From assembly GCF_902459775.1 (NCBI RefSeq), contig NZ_CABPSQ010000020.1, positions 1 to 49,343 of the forward strand: a stretch of 49,343 bases of DNA, written 5' to 3'. Source of the DNA: Pandoraea captiosa (GTDB taxonomy: Bacteria; Pseudomonadota; Gammaproteobacteria; Burkholderiales; Burkholderiaceae). The position numbers were made by a program, and so were the translations under genes. Of the stretch, positions 40,800-49,129 are shown in pieces. The first letter of the stretch is position 1. Each line of letters opens with the position of its first letter. The notes under the pieces are model-generated. The model did no database searches and had not been told where the DNA came from. It saw nothing but the letters and a program-made list of their open reading frames with translations.

Positions 40800-41514
40800 A
40801 GCGCGCCTTGACCTCCCCAATATCGACACGACGCTGTTTGAGCAACCAGATACGAAGCGGCTGCTGACGCCCGAACACGCCACGCACGCGCCGCGCTTCC
40901 TCCTGCTCTATGGCTCGCTGCGGGAACGCTCGTACAGCCGGCTGGCCGCAGAGGAAGCGGCGCGCATCCTGCGCGCGCTCGGCGGCGAGACGCGCATGTT
41001 CAACCCCTCGGGCCTGCCGCTGGTGGACGATGCGCCAGGTGATCATCCCAAGGTCCAAGAACTGCATGCGCTCACGCAATGGGCCGAAGGCATGGTGTGG
41101 TGCTCGCCCGAGCGCCACGGCGCGATGACCGGCCTCATGAAAACCCAGATCGACTGGATTCCGCTGTCGGTCGGCGCAGTGCGCCCGACCCAGGGCAAGA
41201 CGCTGGCGGTGATGCAGGTCTCGGGCGGCTCGCAGTCCTTCAACGCCGTCAACCAGATGCGCGTGCTCGGCCGCTGGATGCGCATGCTGACCATCCCCAA
41301 CCAGTCCTCGGTCGCCAAGGCCTGGCAGGAATTCGACGAGGCCGGGCGCATGAAGCCCTCGGCCTACTACGACCGCATCGTGGATGTGATGGAGGAGCTG
41401 ATGAAGTTCACGCTGCTCACGCGCGATGCGGCGCCGTACTTGGTGGACCGCTACAGCGAGCGCAAGGAGAGTGCCGAGGCTTTGAGCCGGCGTGTGAATC
41501 AGGCAACGATCTGA
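40792..41514 (+). CDS. arsH: ArsH NADPH-dependent FMN reductase
   Basis: Flavoprotein of 240 residues starting with GTG, overlapping the end of arsC by 8 bp. ArsH features are [16 protein letters not shown] (FMN phosphate loop), [16 protein letters not shown] and [20 protein letters not shown]. ArsH proteins oxidise trivalent organoarsenicals and protect against oxidative stress in ars operons. It is the last gene, converging on radC 42 bp away. Confidence 0.94.
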   Translation: MSEARLDLPNIDTTLFEQPDTKRLLTPEHATHAPRFLLLYGSLRERSYSRLAAEEAARILRALGGETRMFNPSGLPLVDDAPGDHPKVQELHALTQWAEGMVWCSPERHGAMTGLMKTQIDWIPLSVGAVRPTQGKTLAVMQVSGGSQSFNAVNQMRVLGRWMRMLTIPNQSSVAKAWQEFDEAGRMKPSAYYDRIVDVMEELMKFTLLTRDAAPYLVDRYSERKESAEALSRRVNQATI

Positions 41515-41531
41515 CACCCCAAAGGCGCAGC

Positions 41532-41552
41532 AAAAAGGGGGCCGAAGCCCCC
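41532..41552 (-). terminator. Intrinsic terminator of radC
   Basis: On the minus strand the stem GGGGGC-TTCG-GCCCCC is followed by TTTTT (complement of 41532-41536). It starts 5 bp past the radC stop. A UUCG-type loop makes it very stable. The same stem also lies 22 bp past arsH on the plus strand, but without a T-run there. Confidence 0.88.
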
Positions 41553-41556
41553 TGGG

Positions 41557-42066
41557 TCAGATCAGGCCGCATTGGGCAAATGACATGGTGCGGCTTCCCG
41601 CGACGATGACGTGATCGAGCACGCGCACGTCCACCAGCGCCAACGCATCCTTGAGCCGCTGGGTCAGCACCTTGTCGGCACTGCTCGGCTCGGGGTTCCC
41701 GCTCGGGTGGTTGTGCGAAACGACGATGGCCGCCGCGTTGAGCCGAATCGCCGCCTTGACCACCTCGCGCGGATACACCGATGTGCTGTCGATGGTGCCG
41801 TGGAACATCTCGGCATACTCGATCAGGCGATGCTGCGTATCGAGGAATAGCACCGCGAACACTTCCGACTCTGCGCCACCGAGCTTGGCACACAGGTACT
41901 CCTTGACCGCCTCCGGCGGCGTGAGCGACGCACCGCGCTGCATTTTGCGGTCGATGACCTCGCGCGCAGCTTCGAGAATCTGGTCCGTCGTCGCTAGCAG
42001 GTAATGGCCTTGTGCGTCCCGCACCATCAGCGAGGACTCGAACGAGGAAAAGGACAGTTGCGACAT
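41557..42066 (-). CDS. radC: RadC/JAB-domain protein
   Basis: Protein of 169 residues with the full JAMM zinc motif VVSHNHPSGNPEPSSAD (about residues 115-131) and the RadC context GTIDSTSVYPREVVKAAIRL. It is shorter than chromosomal RadC and lacks the N-terminal helix-hairpin-helix region, as is usual for ICE-borne copies. The molecular function is unproven; the name is historical. It has its own terminator and a structured leader shared with the second DUF2958 gene. In Tn4371-like elements radC is close to the integrase; here a defence cassette has come between them. Confidence 0.93.
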   Translation of the reverse strand: MSQLSFSSFESSLMVRDAQGHYLLATTDQILEAAREVIDRKMQRGASLTPPEAVKEYLCAKLGGAESEVFAVLFLDTQHRLIEYAEMFHGTIDSTSVYPREVVKAAIRLNAAAIVVSHNHPSGNPEPSSADKVLTQRLKDALALVDVRVLDHVIVAGSRTMSFAQCGLI

Positions 42067-42084
42067 GGTCGTGCTCCGGTTGCT

Positions 42085-42240
42085 CGGGCGGAATTGCCCG
42101 GAACCGTGGCCAGCACGGCGCAGCGCAAGCAGTCAAAGATCGAAGACGGCCCTGCGGCCGCAAGCGTGCTCGCACGCGCAGTCATTGACGGCGCGAACGC
42201 CGTGATACGGTGAAGGGGACAGCAAGACCGCCCACACCTC
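42085..42240 (-). ncRNA. Structured leader shared with DUF2958 (copy upstream of radC)
   Basis: Counterpart of 38209-38360, starting 19 bp upstream of the radC start. Hairpins: CGGGC-N6-GCCCG (42085-42100), CGGCC-CTGC-GGCCG (42147-42160) and ACGGCG-CGAA-CGCCGT (42188-42203). The linkers GCGCAAGCAGTCAA, GATCGAAGACGGCC and CCGCAAGCGTGC are also kept. Confidence 0.5.
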
Positions 42241-42509
42241 ACCCACTGCACATACCCGGTTTTGGGCAAGCGCAGCGCGCAGGCCCGGCACTGGCCGGGT
42301 CGGAGGCGTCAGGGATCAAAGCCGAATGGCCGTGATTCGGCACGAAGCGCGGGGCACCGCCCGCGAGCCCGACGGCGGAACGCCGGGACGCTACCCAGTT
42401 CCGACATGCTGCCAAACGTCTGCTCAGCGAAAAACACCTTGTAACATGCATGTACTTTGCGGTGGGCCGGCATTCGTGCGGCGCTCCTAGAAATAAGACG
42501 AGGACCTCC
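42241..42509. other. Non-coding DNA between radC and the OLD/UvrD pair
   Basis: About 270 bp. The first part is GC-rich and shares AGCGCGCAGGCCCG..CGGAGGCGTCAG with 36437-36475, plus a hairpin GCCGAAT/ATTCGGC at 42321-42341. From about 42390 the composition shifts towards AT, marking the likely left edge of the defence insert; its promoter should lie in 42400-42500. No gene is supported. Confidence 0.5.
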
Positions 42510-44648
42510 ATGCACATCTCCAAGCTCAGCCTGGTCAACTACAGAAATTTCGCTAACACCAAGCTCCTGTTTCAAAAGGGCATCAACACCATCATTGGCG
42601 AAAATGGATCAGGTAAAACGAATCTGTTTCGAGCGATCAGGCTGCTGCTTGATGACAACATGATCCGATCCGCTTACCGATTAGAGTCAACTGACTTTCA
42701 TAGAGGTCTAGGAAGGTGGCAAGGGCATTGGATCATCATCAGCCTTGAGTTCGAGGAGATCTCGGCTGATGAAGCAGTCCAAGCCTTGTTCCGACATGGG
42801 ACGGGCGGCATCGACGATGAGGCAATCGGCAAAGCCACCTACAACCTCATCTTCCGCCCAAAGAAAGAGATCAGGCTTCGCCTTTCTCAATTGGACGATG
42901 GCGATCACGCTGGTCTCGCTGCGGTCCTGAATCCTGTCACTCTGGACGACTACGAAACCATCTTCACGGGCCGAAGCGACGCTGACTTCAACGATGAGGC
43001 TTTCTACAAGGAGGTGGTCGGTGACTTCGAGAACGCCAAGTTCAACGAAGAAATCGAGTTTCCCGCCATCGGCGCCAAGATTCCGAGCGTGCTGTCCGTT
43101 TCCAAGGAGATTTCCTTCACTTTCGTTCAGGCGCTTCGAGACGTTGTATCGGAGTTTCACAACAACAGGACCAATCCACTTTTGTCACTGCTCAAGGGCA
43201 AGAGCGGCGATATAGATCCAGTGGCCTTCCAGCTCATCACCGATGGGGTGAAGGCTTTGAATGATTCGATCGAGGCGTTGCCGGACGTACAGTCTGTCCG
43301 GACCGATATCAGAGACACCATCAAGGATGCGGCTGGCGAGGCCTACTCTCCCTCTTCTTTGTCCATCAAGTCCGATCTGCCTGATGAAGCTGACAAACTG
43401 TTCCAATCGCTCAAGCTGTTTGTTGGTGAATCGGGAGAAGGCCACGAAGGGCCGATACACGAGTTGAGCTTGGGTGGCGCAAACCTGATCTTCCTCACCT
43501 TGAAACTGCTGGAATTCAAGTATCAGAAGGCCAAGCAGTCGATCGCCAACTTCTTGTTGATCGAAGAGCCAGAGGCCCACATCCACACGCACATTCAGAA
43601 GACGCTGTTCGACCGGCTTCAGTACGATGACACCCAGATCATCTACTCTACCCATTCGACGCATATCTCGGAGGTCAGCAACGTTCAGAACGTGAATATT
43701 CTTGGCCGGGAGCGTGATCGATGCGATGCCTACCAACCGTCCACCGGCCTGGGTCCAGAAGAGATTGGCAACATTCAACGCTACCTGGATGCAGTCCGCA
43801 GTAACCTGTTGTTTGCCAAGAGTGTCATTCTGGTAGAGGGCGATGCCGAGGAAATCCTGATCCCGATTCTGGTTAAGAAGGTGCTGGGTATCAGTCTGGA
43901 TGAACTCGGAATCAGCCTGATCAACATCCGAAGCACTGGGTTCCAGAACGTAGCCGTTCTCTTCCACGACAATCGAATCCGAAAGCGATGCAGCATCGTC
44001 ACGGATCTCGACAAGTCCATCATTGACACAACGCCCGCCGGGGGCGATCCCGAGGAGGTGCTTCGGCGCAAGAAAAAGTACCAGGCCTCCCAGGAAAAGG
44101 GCATCGCCAGGAAAGCGCTTCTCGATGAGTCTTTCAAAGACAACTCCTGGGTTTCGCCATTTTTTGCCCCATACACCTTCGAGGTTGATTTCGTTGCTGC
44201 GGGCAATGCGAAAAAAGTGGTTGGCATCCTCCCTGATGTCTATAAAGACGCGGCAACCATAGCAACCGCCAAGACAGAGCTTGAGTCATTAGACATTGCT
44301 TTCTACGGTCAGCGCGTGCTGACCATGGCGGGCAACTATGGGAAAGGATGGTTCGCCATCCTGCTGGGAAAGAAGATCGATCCACAAACTGCCATCCCGT
44401 CGTACATCCTTGATGCCATCGCCTTCGCGCACCCAGTAGTTTCAAAGGAAGTCTGGTTCAATGTGCTGAGCTATCGCGTCAACTACATAGACTCGGAAGA
44501 TATTGTCACCGCGTCGGCAGTCTTCGATGGATTCAGGGCCAAATTACTGGCCTTCAGACAGGGAGACATCGATTTCGTTGATATCAGAAACGAAATGATG
44601 GCCACCTTCCCCGATGATCGCATCAACGACGTCCTCAAGGTGTTCTAA
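42510..44648 (+). CDS. OLD-family ATPase with TOPRIM nuclease domain (GajA-like, class 2 OLD)
   Basis: Protein of 712 residues from MHISKLSLVN, with a GAGG site 6 nt upstream. The ABC-type ATPase has Walker A GENGSGKT (residues 30-37), a signature-like LSLGGANLIFL (about 320), Walker B FLLIEEPEAHIH (about 347-358) and the H-loop YSTHSTHISE. A TOPRIM domain follows: VILVEGDAEEILIPIL near residue 440 and the acidic pair in VTDLDKS near residue 498. Paired with a UvrD-like helicase 2 bp downstream, this is the class 2 OLD or Gabija arrangement, in which GajA cuts phage DNA when nucleotides fall. It is longer than the roughly 580-residue GajA, mainly after TOPRIM. AT-richer than the backbone, so acquired. 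Confidence 0.88.
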   Translation: MHISKLSLVNYRNFANTKLLFQKGINTIIGENGSGKTNLFRAIRLLLDDNMIRSAYRLESTDFHRGLGRWQGHWIIISLEFEEISADEAVQALFRHGTGGIDDEAIGKATYNLIFRPKKEIRLRLSQLDDGDHAGLAAVLNPVTLDDYETIFTGRSDADFNDEAFYKEVVGDFENAKFNEEIEFPAIGAKIPSVLSVSKEISFTFVQALRDVVSEFHNNRTNPLLSLLKGKSGDIDPVAFQLITDGVKALNDSIEALPDVQSVRTDIRDTIKDAAGEAYSPSSLSIKSDLPDEADKLFQSLKLFVGESGEGHEGPIHELSLGGANLIFLTLKLLEFKYQKAKQSIANFLLIEEPEAHIHTHIQKTLFDRLQYDDTQIIYSTHSTHISEVSNVQNVNILGRERDRCDAYQPSTGLGPEEIGNIQRYLDAVRSNLLFAKSVILVEGDAEEILIPILVKKVLGISLDELGISLINIRSTGFQNVAVLFHDNRIRKRCSIVTDLDKSIIDTTPAGGDPEEVLRRKKKYQASQEKGIARKALLDESFKDNSWVSPFFAPYTFEVDFVAAGNAKKVVGILPDVYKDAATIATAKTELESLDIAFYGQRVLTMAGNYGKGWFAILLGKKIDPQTAIPSYILDAIAFAHPVVSKEVWFNVLSYRVNYIDSEDIVTASAVFDGFRAKLLAFRQGDIDFVDIRNEMMATFPDDRINDVLKVF

Positions 44649-44650
44649 CC

Positions 44651-46450
44651 ATGTTCACCTGGGATGAGGATGATCTTAATCCGGAGCAGGAAGCTGCAAT
44701 CCTGGAGCCTGGGAGCGTGTTTCTCATCGCCTGTCCTGGCAGCGGAAAGACCCGCACACTGACCTACAAGATCGCCTATGAGTTGTCCAGACTGAAATCG
44801 AACAAGCAATTCGTTGTCGCGATCACGTATACGCACCGCGCGGCCGACGAGATCCACGAGCGCATCGAGGGCCTTGGGGTAGACACATCCCGACTATGGA
44901 TAGGAACGATCCACTCATTCTGTCTTGAATGGATACTGAAGCCCTATGGCATCTATCACGAAGCATTGAAACGGGGCTATCGCGTAATCGATCAGCATGA
45001 GCGCGAGAAGATTTTGGACGCTCTGTGCAAGCCCTACCAGAAGCCAAAGATAACTTTCTGGGATTGCGAATTTTATTTCACCGAAACTGGCTATGTGCTT
45101 TCCTGTCCGCAAGCGTGGAAGCACACCGGCTTGCACGCGATATTGGAACAGTATTTCGAGAAGCTGCAGGAAAGCCGGCAGATAGACTTTGAACTCATTC
45201 TCTACTATGCGTATCAATTGATCGCCAGCCGTCCTGCGATCAGCGTCCTTCTAGGGCAGCTGTTCTCTTTCGTGCTGATCGACGAATATCAGGACACGAA
45301 GCGAATTCAATACTCGATCGTCACGGCCATCTTGAAAGCTAGCCAAGGTGCCACCAAGGCTTTCATCGTCGGCGATCCGAATCAGGCGATTTACCAGTCG
45401 CTCGGGGGATACCCGATTGCCTTCGAGGATTTCAAGACGATGGCTGACATTGACCTGAAAAAGCTCGAACTGTCGAAGAACTACCGATCCTCTGAGCGCA
45501 TCATCGACTATTTCGGGAACTACAACGTCCACGATACGCGCATTGAAGCTGCATCCGATGAAAAGGCTTATCCGAGTCTTGTTTCGTTCGATGCCACGGT
45601 GAACAAGACAGGTCTGGAAGCCGAGTTGATCCGGCTCATCCGTTTCAACATCGAAACTGTCGGTATCGCGCCTCACGAGGTGTGCGTGCTTGCGCCTCAG
45701 TGGACGCATCTTGCCAGCATGACACGCCGTCTGTGCGCGAGCATGCCCGAGTATTCGTTCGATGGCCCGGGCATGGTTCCGTTTGCGCGCGACACTGAGA
45801 ATTTTTGGTACAGGCTTTCCAAAATCGCACTTACCCAGGCATCGCCGGGGATGTATGTGCGCAGACTTCGTTGGGCCGGTGAAATCCTTACTGACTTGGA
45901 GGCGGCTGGCGCCAGCGTATCCAAGCTCACTCGAAAGTCGTTGTTGAGAGAATGCAATGCGATCAAGATCGATGAGACGGATGGACTCACCTACCTCAGC
46001 ACATTCTTCGATAGGCTGTTTTCAAGTTTGGCCATCGATTTTCGACTCTTCACCACCCTTCGGGAGCATCACACTGCGTTCTTCGACAGTTCGCAAGCGC
46101 GGGTTGCCCGATTGAAAAGTGAGGGAAGCGAATTCATCGGAGATATAGGAACTTTCAGGAAGGTTTTTCAGAGCCGGACGGGCATCACTATCTCAACGAT
46201 CCACGGCGTGAAGGGAGCAGAGTTCGATGTGGTGATCGCCTATGCCTTGCTGGAGGACATGGTGCCGCACTTCAATGATCCGAACGGCCAAGAAAGTGCG
46301 ATGAAACTTCTGTATGTCATTGGCTCGCGAGCGAGGAAGAACTTGCACCTGATCTCGGAACGGGGACGTATTCGCCAGTATTCTGGCGAAGAGTATCAAG
46401 TCACGCGCAAGCTCGCCGCATGTGATTTTGGGTACGATCAAGTTCCGTAG
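44651..46450 (+). CDS. UvrD/PcrA-like helicase (GajB-like) partner of the OLD nuclease
   Basis: Superfamily 1 helicase of 599 residues. Q motif LNPEQEAAI, motif I ACPGSGKT (residues 27-34), Ia AITYTHRAADEI, II VLIDEYQDT (about 209-217), III IVGDPNQAIYQSLGG, IV LSKNYRSSERI, V STIHGVKGAEFDVVI and VI LLYVIGSRARKNLHL are all present. It lacks the extra C-terminal parts of housekeeping UvrD. The start lies 2 bp after the OLD gene stop, so the two are co-translated. In Gabija GajB senses or processes DNA ends and activates GajA; that role is inferred here. Same AT-richer composition as its partner. Confidence 0.9.
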   Translation: MFTWDEDDLNPEQEAAILEPGSVFLIACPGSGKTRTLTYKIAYELSRLKSNKQFVVAITYTHRAADEIHERIEGLGVDTSRLWIGTIHSFCLEWILKPYGIYHEALKRGYRVIDQHEREKILDALCKPYQKPKITFWDCEFYFTETGYVLSCPQAWKHTGLHAILEQYFEKLQESRQIDFELILYYAYQLIASRPAISVLLGQLFSFVLIDEYQDTKRIQYSIVTAILKASQGATKAFIVGDPNQAIYQSLGGYPIAFEDFKTMADIDLKKLELSKNYRSSERIIDYFGNYNVHDTRIEAASDEKAYPSLVSFDATVNKTGLEAELIRLIRFNIETVGIAPHEVCVLAPQWTHLASMTRRLCASMPEYSFDGPGMVPFARDTENFWYRLSKIALTQASPGMYVRRLRWAGEILTDLEAAGASVSKLTRKSLLRECNAIKIDETDGLTYLSTFFDRLFSSLAIDFRLFTTLREHHTAFFDSSQARVARLKSEGSEFIGDIGTFRKVFQSRTGITISTIHGVKGAEFDVVIAYALLEDMVPHFNDPNGQESAMKLLYVIGSRARKNLHLISERGRIRQYSGEEYQVTRKLAACDFGYDQVP

Positions 46451-46498
46451 AAATTAGGGCCGATGCGAAGCGAGTGAACGACGGACATCCGCACGGGG

Positions 46499-46521
46499 AG
46501 AGACTCGCGTAGCGAGTCTCT
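46499..46521. terminator. Bidirectional hairpin between the UvrD-like gene and yhcG
   Basis: Perfect 10-bp stem AGAGACTCGC (46499-46508) / GCGAGTCTCT (46512-46521) with a 3-nt loop, in the 118-bp gap between converging genes. There is no T-run on either strand. It marks the right edge of the AT-rich insert. Confidence 0.6.
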
Positions 46522-46568
46522 ATGCGCAGCACAACAGCGCCACGGTGGAAAGCTGGGACGTCCGTTTA

Positions 46569-47735
46569 TCACGGGAGTTTCTTGGGCTGGTTCGATGTGC
46601 GCGATTCCAGCAAGCGCCGTGTAGCCTCCAGTTCCTTCTGCAACAGTTCGGCGTCCGGCAGCACGGTACGGTAGTTCGCTGCCATCACCTTTGTCGGCAA
46701 GCCTTCCAAGGCATACCGCGCCAGCGCGTGGCCCTTGTCCGCACAGAGGATCAGCCCCACGGGCGGGTTCTCATCGGAATAAGCCCAATGCTCCTTGGCA
46801 TAGTTGCAATACATGTGCATCTGGCCCACGTCCGCGTGGGTCAGGCTGCCCAGCTTCAAGTCGATGATGACCAGGCAGCGCAGCCGACGATGAAACAGCA
46901 GCAGATCCACCCGATACCACGTCTGATCGATACGCAAGCGCCGCTGCCGCCCGATGAAAGTGAACCCTTCGCCCAGCTCCAGCAGGAAATCCTCCAGCCG
47001 CCGAATCAAGGCCGCTTCCAGGTCGGACTCTGAATACTCGTCCTTGAGGTCGAGGAACTCCAACACATACGGGTCTTTGATCGCATCGCCGGGCGTGACG
47101 GCATCCTCGGGCCTGGGCACCGCGCCCTTGACCAGCATCGCCGCCTTGTCCTTCGATAGCGCGGTGCGCTCGTAGAACTGGCTGCCGATCTGCCGGTCGA
47201 GCTGGCGCACGCTCCAGCCCCCGCGCAGCGCCTCGGCCTCGTAGAACTGGCGGGTATGGGCATCCTTGACCGACAGCAGCCGCACGTAGGCCGACCACGG
47301 CAGCGGGAACGCCTGGGCCAACGCAGTCAGGCTCAAATTCCCAGACACCGTCTGGGATTTCTCAGGAGGCAGACTGCCGCCCAATTTCCCAGACAGTGTC
47401 TGAGAAATCTCCGTATGGGGATGAGCGAGGAAGAACCGCCGCATGTTTTCCAGGTTGTTGACGCCAAATCCCCGTCCGAACTGCATGGTCAGATCAGCGG
47501 ACAGCCGGGTCATCAACTGCTCGCCGTAGCCTGCGCGCCGCTTGCCCTGTTGCTCGGCCTCCACGATGCGGCGGCCGATCTCCCAATAGCTGGCCGTCAT
47601 CAGCGCATTGACGCTGCGCGCCGCCGCCTGGTGCGCAGCGTCGAGCAGTTCCACGATGCCACCGTGGATGCAGGCGTAGCCGGCCGGCAAGGCGGTGGGG
47701 GTTGCCCCCGCCGCCGAAAGCGACTTCTTGCTCAT
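46569..47735 (-). CDS. YhcG/DUF1016 PD-(D/E)XK nuclease family protein
   Basis: Protein of 388 residues. The N-terminal DUF1016 helical domain includes ARSVNALMTASYWEIGRRIV and GRGFGVNNLENMRRFF. The C-terminal nuclease core has ELGEGFTFIGRQRRL, then YRVDLLLFHRRLRCLVIIDLK, giving Asp in VDLLLF and Asp-x-Lys in IDLK, and then AEHWAYSDE-like and GLILCADKG segments. The middle carries two SQT(L/V)SG units encoded by palindromic DNA. The start overlaps the integrase stop as ATGA. YhcG-type proteins occur in defence and mobile-element settings; the target is unknown. Confidence 0.88.
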   Translation of the reverse strand: MSKKSLSAAGATPTALPAGYACIHGGIVELLDAAHQAAARSVNALMTASYWEIGRRIVEAEQQGKRRAGYGEQLMTRLSADLTMQFGRGFGVNNLENMRRFFLAHPHTEISQTLSGKLGGSLPPEKSQTVSGNLSLTALAQAFPLPWSAYVRLLSVKDAHTRQFYEAEALRGGWSVRQLDRQIGSQFYERTALSKDKAAMLVKGAVPRPEDAVTPGDAIKDPYVLEFLDLKDEYSESDLEAALIRRLEDFLLELGEGFTFIGRQRRLRIDQTWYRVDLLLFHRRLRCLVIIDLKLGSLTHADVGQMHMYCNYAKEHWAYSDENPPVGLILCADKGHALARYALEGLPTKVMAANYRTVLPDAELLQKELEATRRLLESRTSNQPKKLP

Positions 47736-48946
47736 GCCGTCGCCTCCACCGGCTCCACTTGCCGCTGCGCCCCGGTGATCGTCTTGCGCCGGTTCGCCAC
47801 CAGCTCAGCGGCCTCGCGTACCGGCTTGTCCTCGGTGTGGACGTAGCGCATGAACATCGCCACGGTCTTGTGCGCCGTCAGCGCCATGCCGACCTTGACG
47901 GGGATGCCCGAATTGGCAATGTCGGTGGCCGAGCGGTGCCGGATGCCGTGCGTGCCCACATGGGTCACGCCGGCCCGCTTGAGGATGCGCGTCCAGCCGC
48001 TGTAATACTCGCCGGTGGTCATATGCTGCCCCGGATGGTTCGGGGACGGGAACACATGCGGGCAACCGTCCTGGCGGGGCGCGGTGGACAGCAGGCGGTG
48101 GGCTTCCTCGCTCAAGGGCTTGGACATGCCGCCGGTCTTGCTGTCGGGCCAGACTACGCGCCGGTTCTCTAGATCGACCCAATCCCATTGCAGCGTGACG
48201 ATTTCGGAGCGGCGGCCCGCGAACTCGAATTGCAGCCGGATCGCCAGCGGCAGGATGGCGTGGTCCAGTCCCAGGCCATCGGTTTCCAGAAAGTCGAGAT
48301 ACCGGAACAGCTTGCCCATTTCCTCATCGCTGATGAGGTGGGTGGCCTTGCCGTTGGGGTACATCGGGACATGGCGGCACGGATTCGTGCCGTCCGGCCG
48401 GTAGCCCCACACTTCGGCCAGATTGAACATCTTGCGCATCACGCTGAAGGTGCGGTTCGCTTCGGCCGGCTTGTGGACCATCTTCTTCATCGCCGAGGCC
48501 ACGTCGGGCCGCTTCACGTCCTGCACCTTCATGCGGCCGAGCATCGGGACGATGCAACGGTTGATGACCGCCTGATACCCGCGCTGGGTGCTGGGCTTGT
48601 TGCGTTGCTTGGAGTGGTCCTCCATGAACTTCTTGCACAGTTCCGCGACCGTGGGGGCGGATCGGGCTGTTGCCTTGTCGGCGCTGGGATCGCCGCCCCG
48701 GCGCACCTGCGCCAGCCACTCCTGTGCCAGCGAGCGGGCCTGCTCGACGGTCAACTCTCCGAACAAACCAAGGGCGGGCTTGCGCCGCTCGCCCGCGTTC
48801 GTGCGGTACTGGAGCATGAAGACCTTGCGGCCCGCTGGTGTAATCTTGCACAGGAAGCCGGGCACCAGCGTGTCCCGGAGTTCGACGGCCTGCGCCTGGG
48901 GTTGCGCCGCCTCCACGGCGGACTTGGTGAGCTTGATTCTTGCCAT
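47732..48946 (-). CDS. int: Tyrosine recombinase (ICE integrase)
   Basis: Integrase of 404 residues. An N-terminal arm-binding domain (LVPGFLCKITPAGRKVFMLQ) and a core-binding SAM-like domain (about residues 95-185) precede the catalytic domain. Catalytic residues are Arg in FAGRRSEI, Lys in DSKTGGMSK, the H-x-x-R box THGIRHRS, His in TAHKTVAM and Tyr in FMRYVH. The start MARIKLTKSA has a GAGGAG site. It lies about 180 bp inside the attachment site, as in Tn4371. It would drive integration and, with a directionality factor, excision. Confidence 0.95.
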   Translation of the reverse strand: MARIKLTKSAVEAAQPQAQAVELRDTLVPGFLCKITPAGRKVFMLQYRTNAGERRKPALGLFGELTVEQARSLAQEWLAQVRRGGDPSADKATARSAPTVAELCKKFMEDHSKQRNKPSTQRGYQAVINRCIVPMLGRMKVQDVKRPDVASAMKKMVHKPAEANRTFSVMRKMFNLAEVWGYRPDGTNPCRHVPMYPNGKATHLISDEEMGKLFRYLDFLETDGLGLDHAILPLAIRLQFEFAGRRSEIVTLQWDWVDLENRRVVWPDSKTGGMSKPLSEEAHRLLSTAPRQDGCPHVFPSPNHPGQHMTTGEYYSGWTRILKRAGVTHVGTHGIRHRSATDIANSGIPVKVGMALTAHKTVAMFMRYVHTEDKPVREAAELVANRRKTITGAQRQVEPVEATA

Positions 48947-49121
48947 GATGACTCCTCGGGAAGACCCGATTCCCAGGAGCCTTCTAGGGGCCAGCAGAGG
49001 GGAAGCAGGGTCAGGTTTCGGAAAGCACCGGCATATGTTGGACTCGCCTAAGTTATTGATAAACCTGCTGTATCGGGCTTCGGCGTAGTCCAGCGAAGTT
49101 CGGTGCTGGAGTCATGGTGAA
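48947..49121. promoter_or_regulatory. Integrase promoter and arm-site region
   Basis: 175 bp between int and the attachment core. It contains TTGGACT near 49037 and AGTCCA near 49087 in inverted orientation, and CGGAAAGCACCGGC / GTTCGGTGCTGG as a loose inverted pair, which could be integrase arm sites. The int promoter must also be here but was not resolved. Confidence 0.45.
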
Positions 49122-49129
49122 ATGAAAAA
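49122..49129 (-). other. Candidate attachment (att) core of the ICE
   Basis: Minus strand reads TTTTTCAT, identical to the 8-bp Tn4371 attB core as I recall it from the literature. Backbone ICE genes lie on one side and a host gene on the other. It forms the T-run of the livF terminator. Confidence 0.7.
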
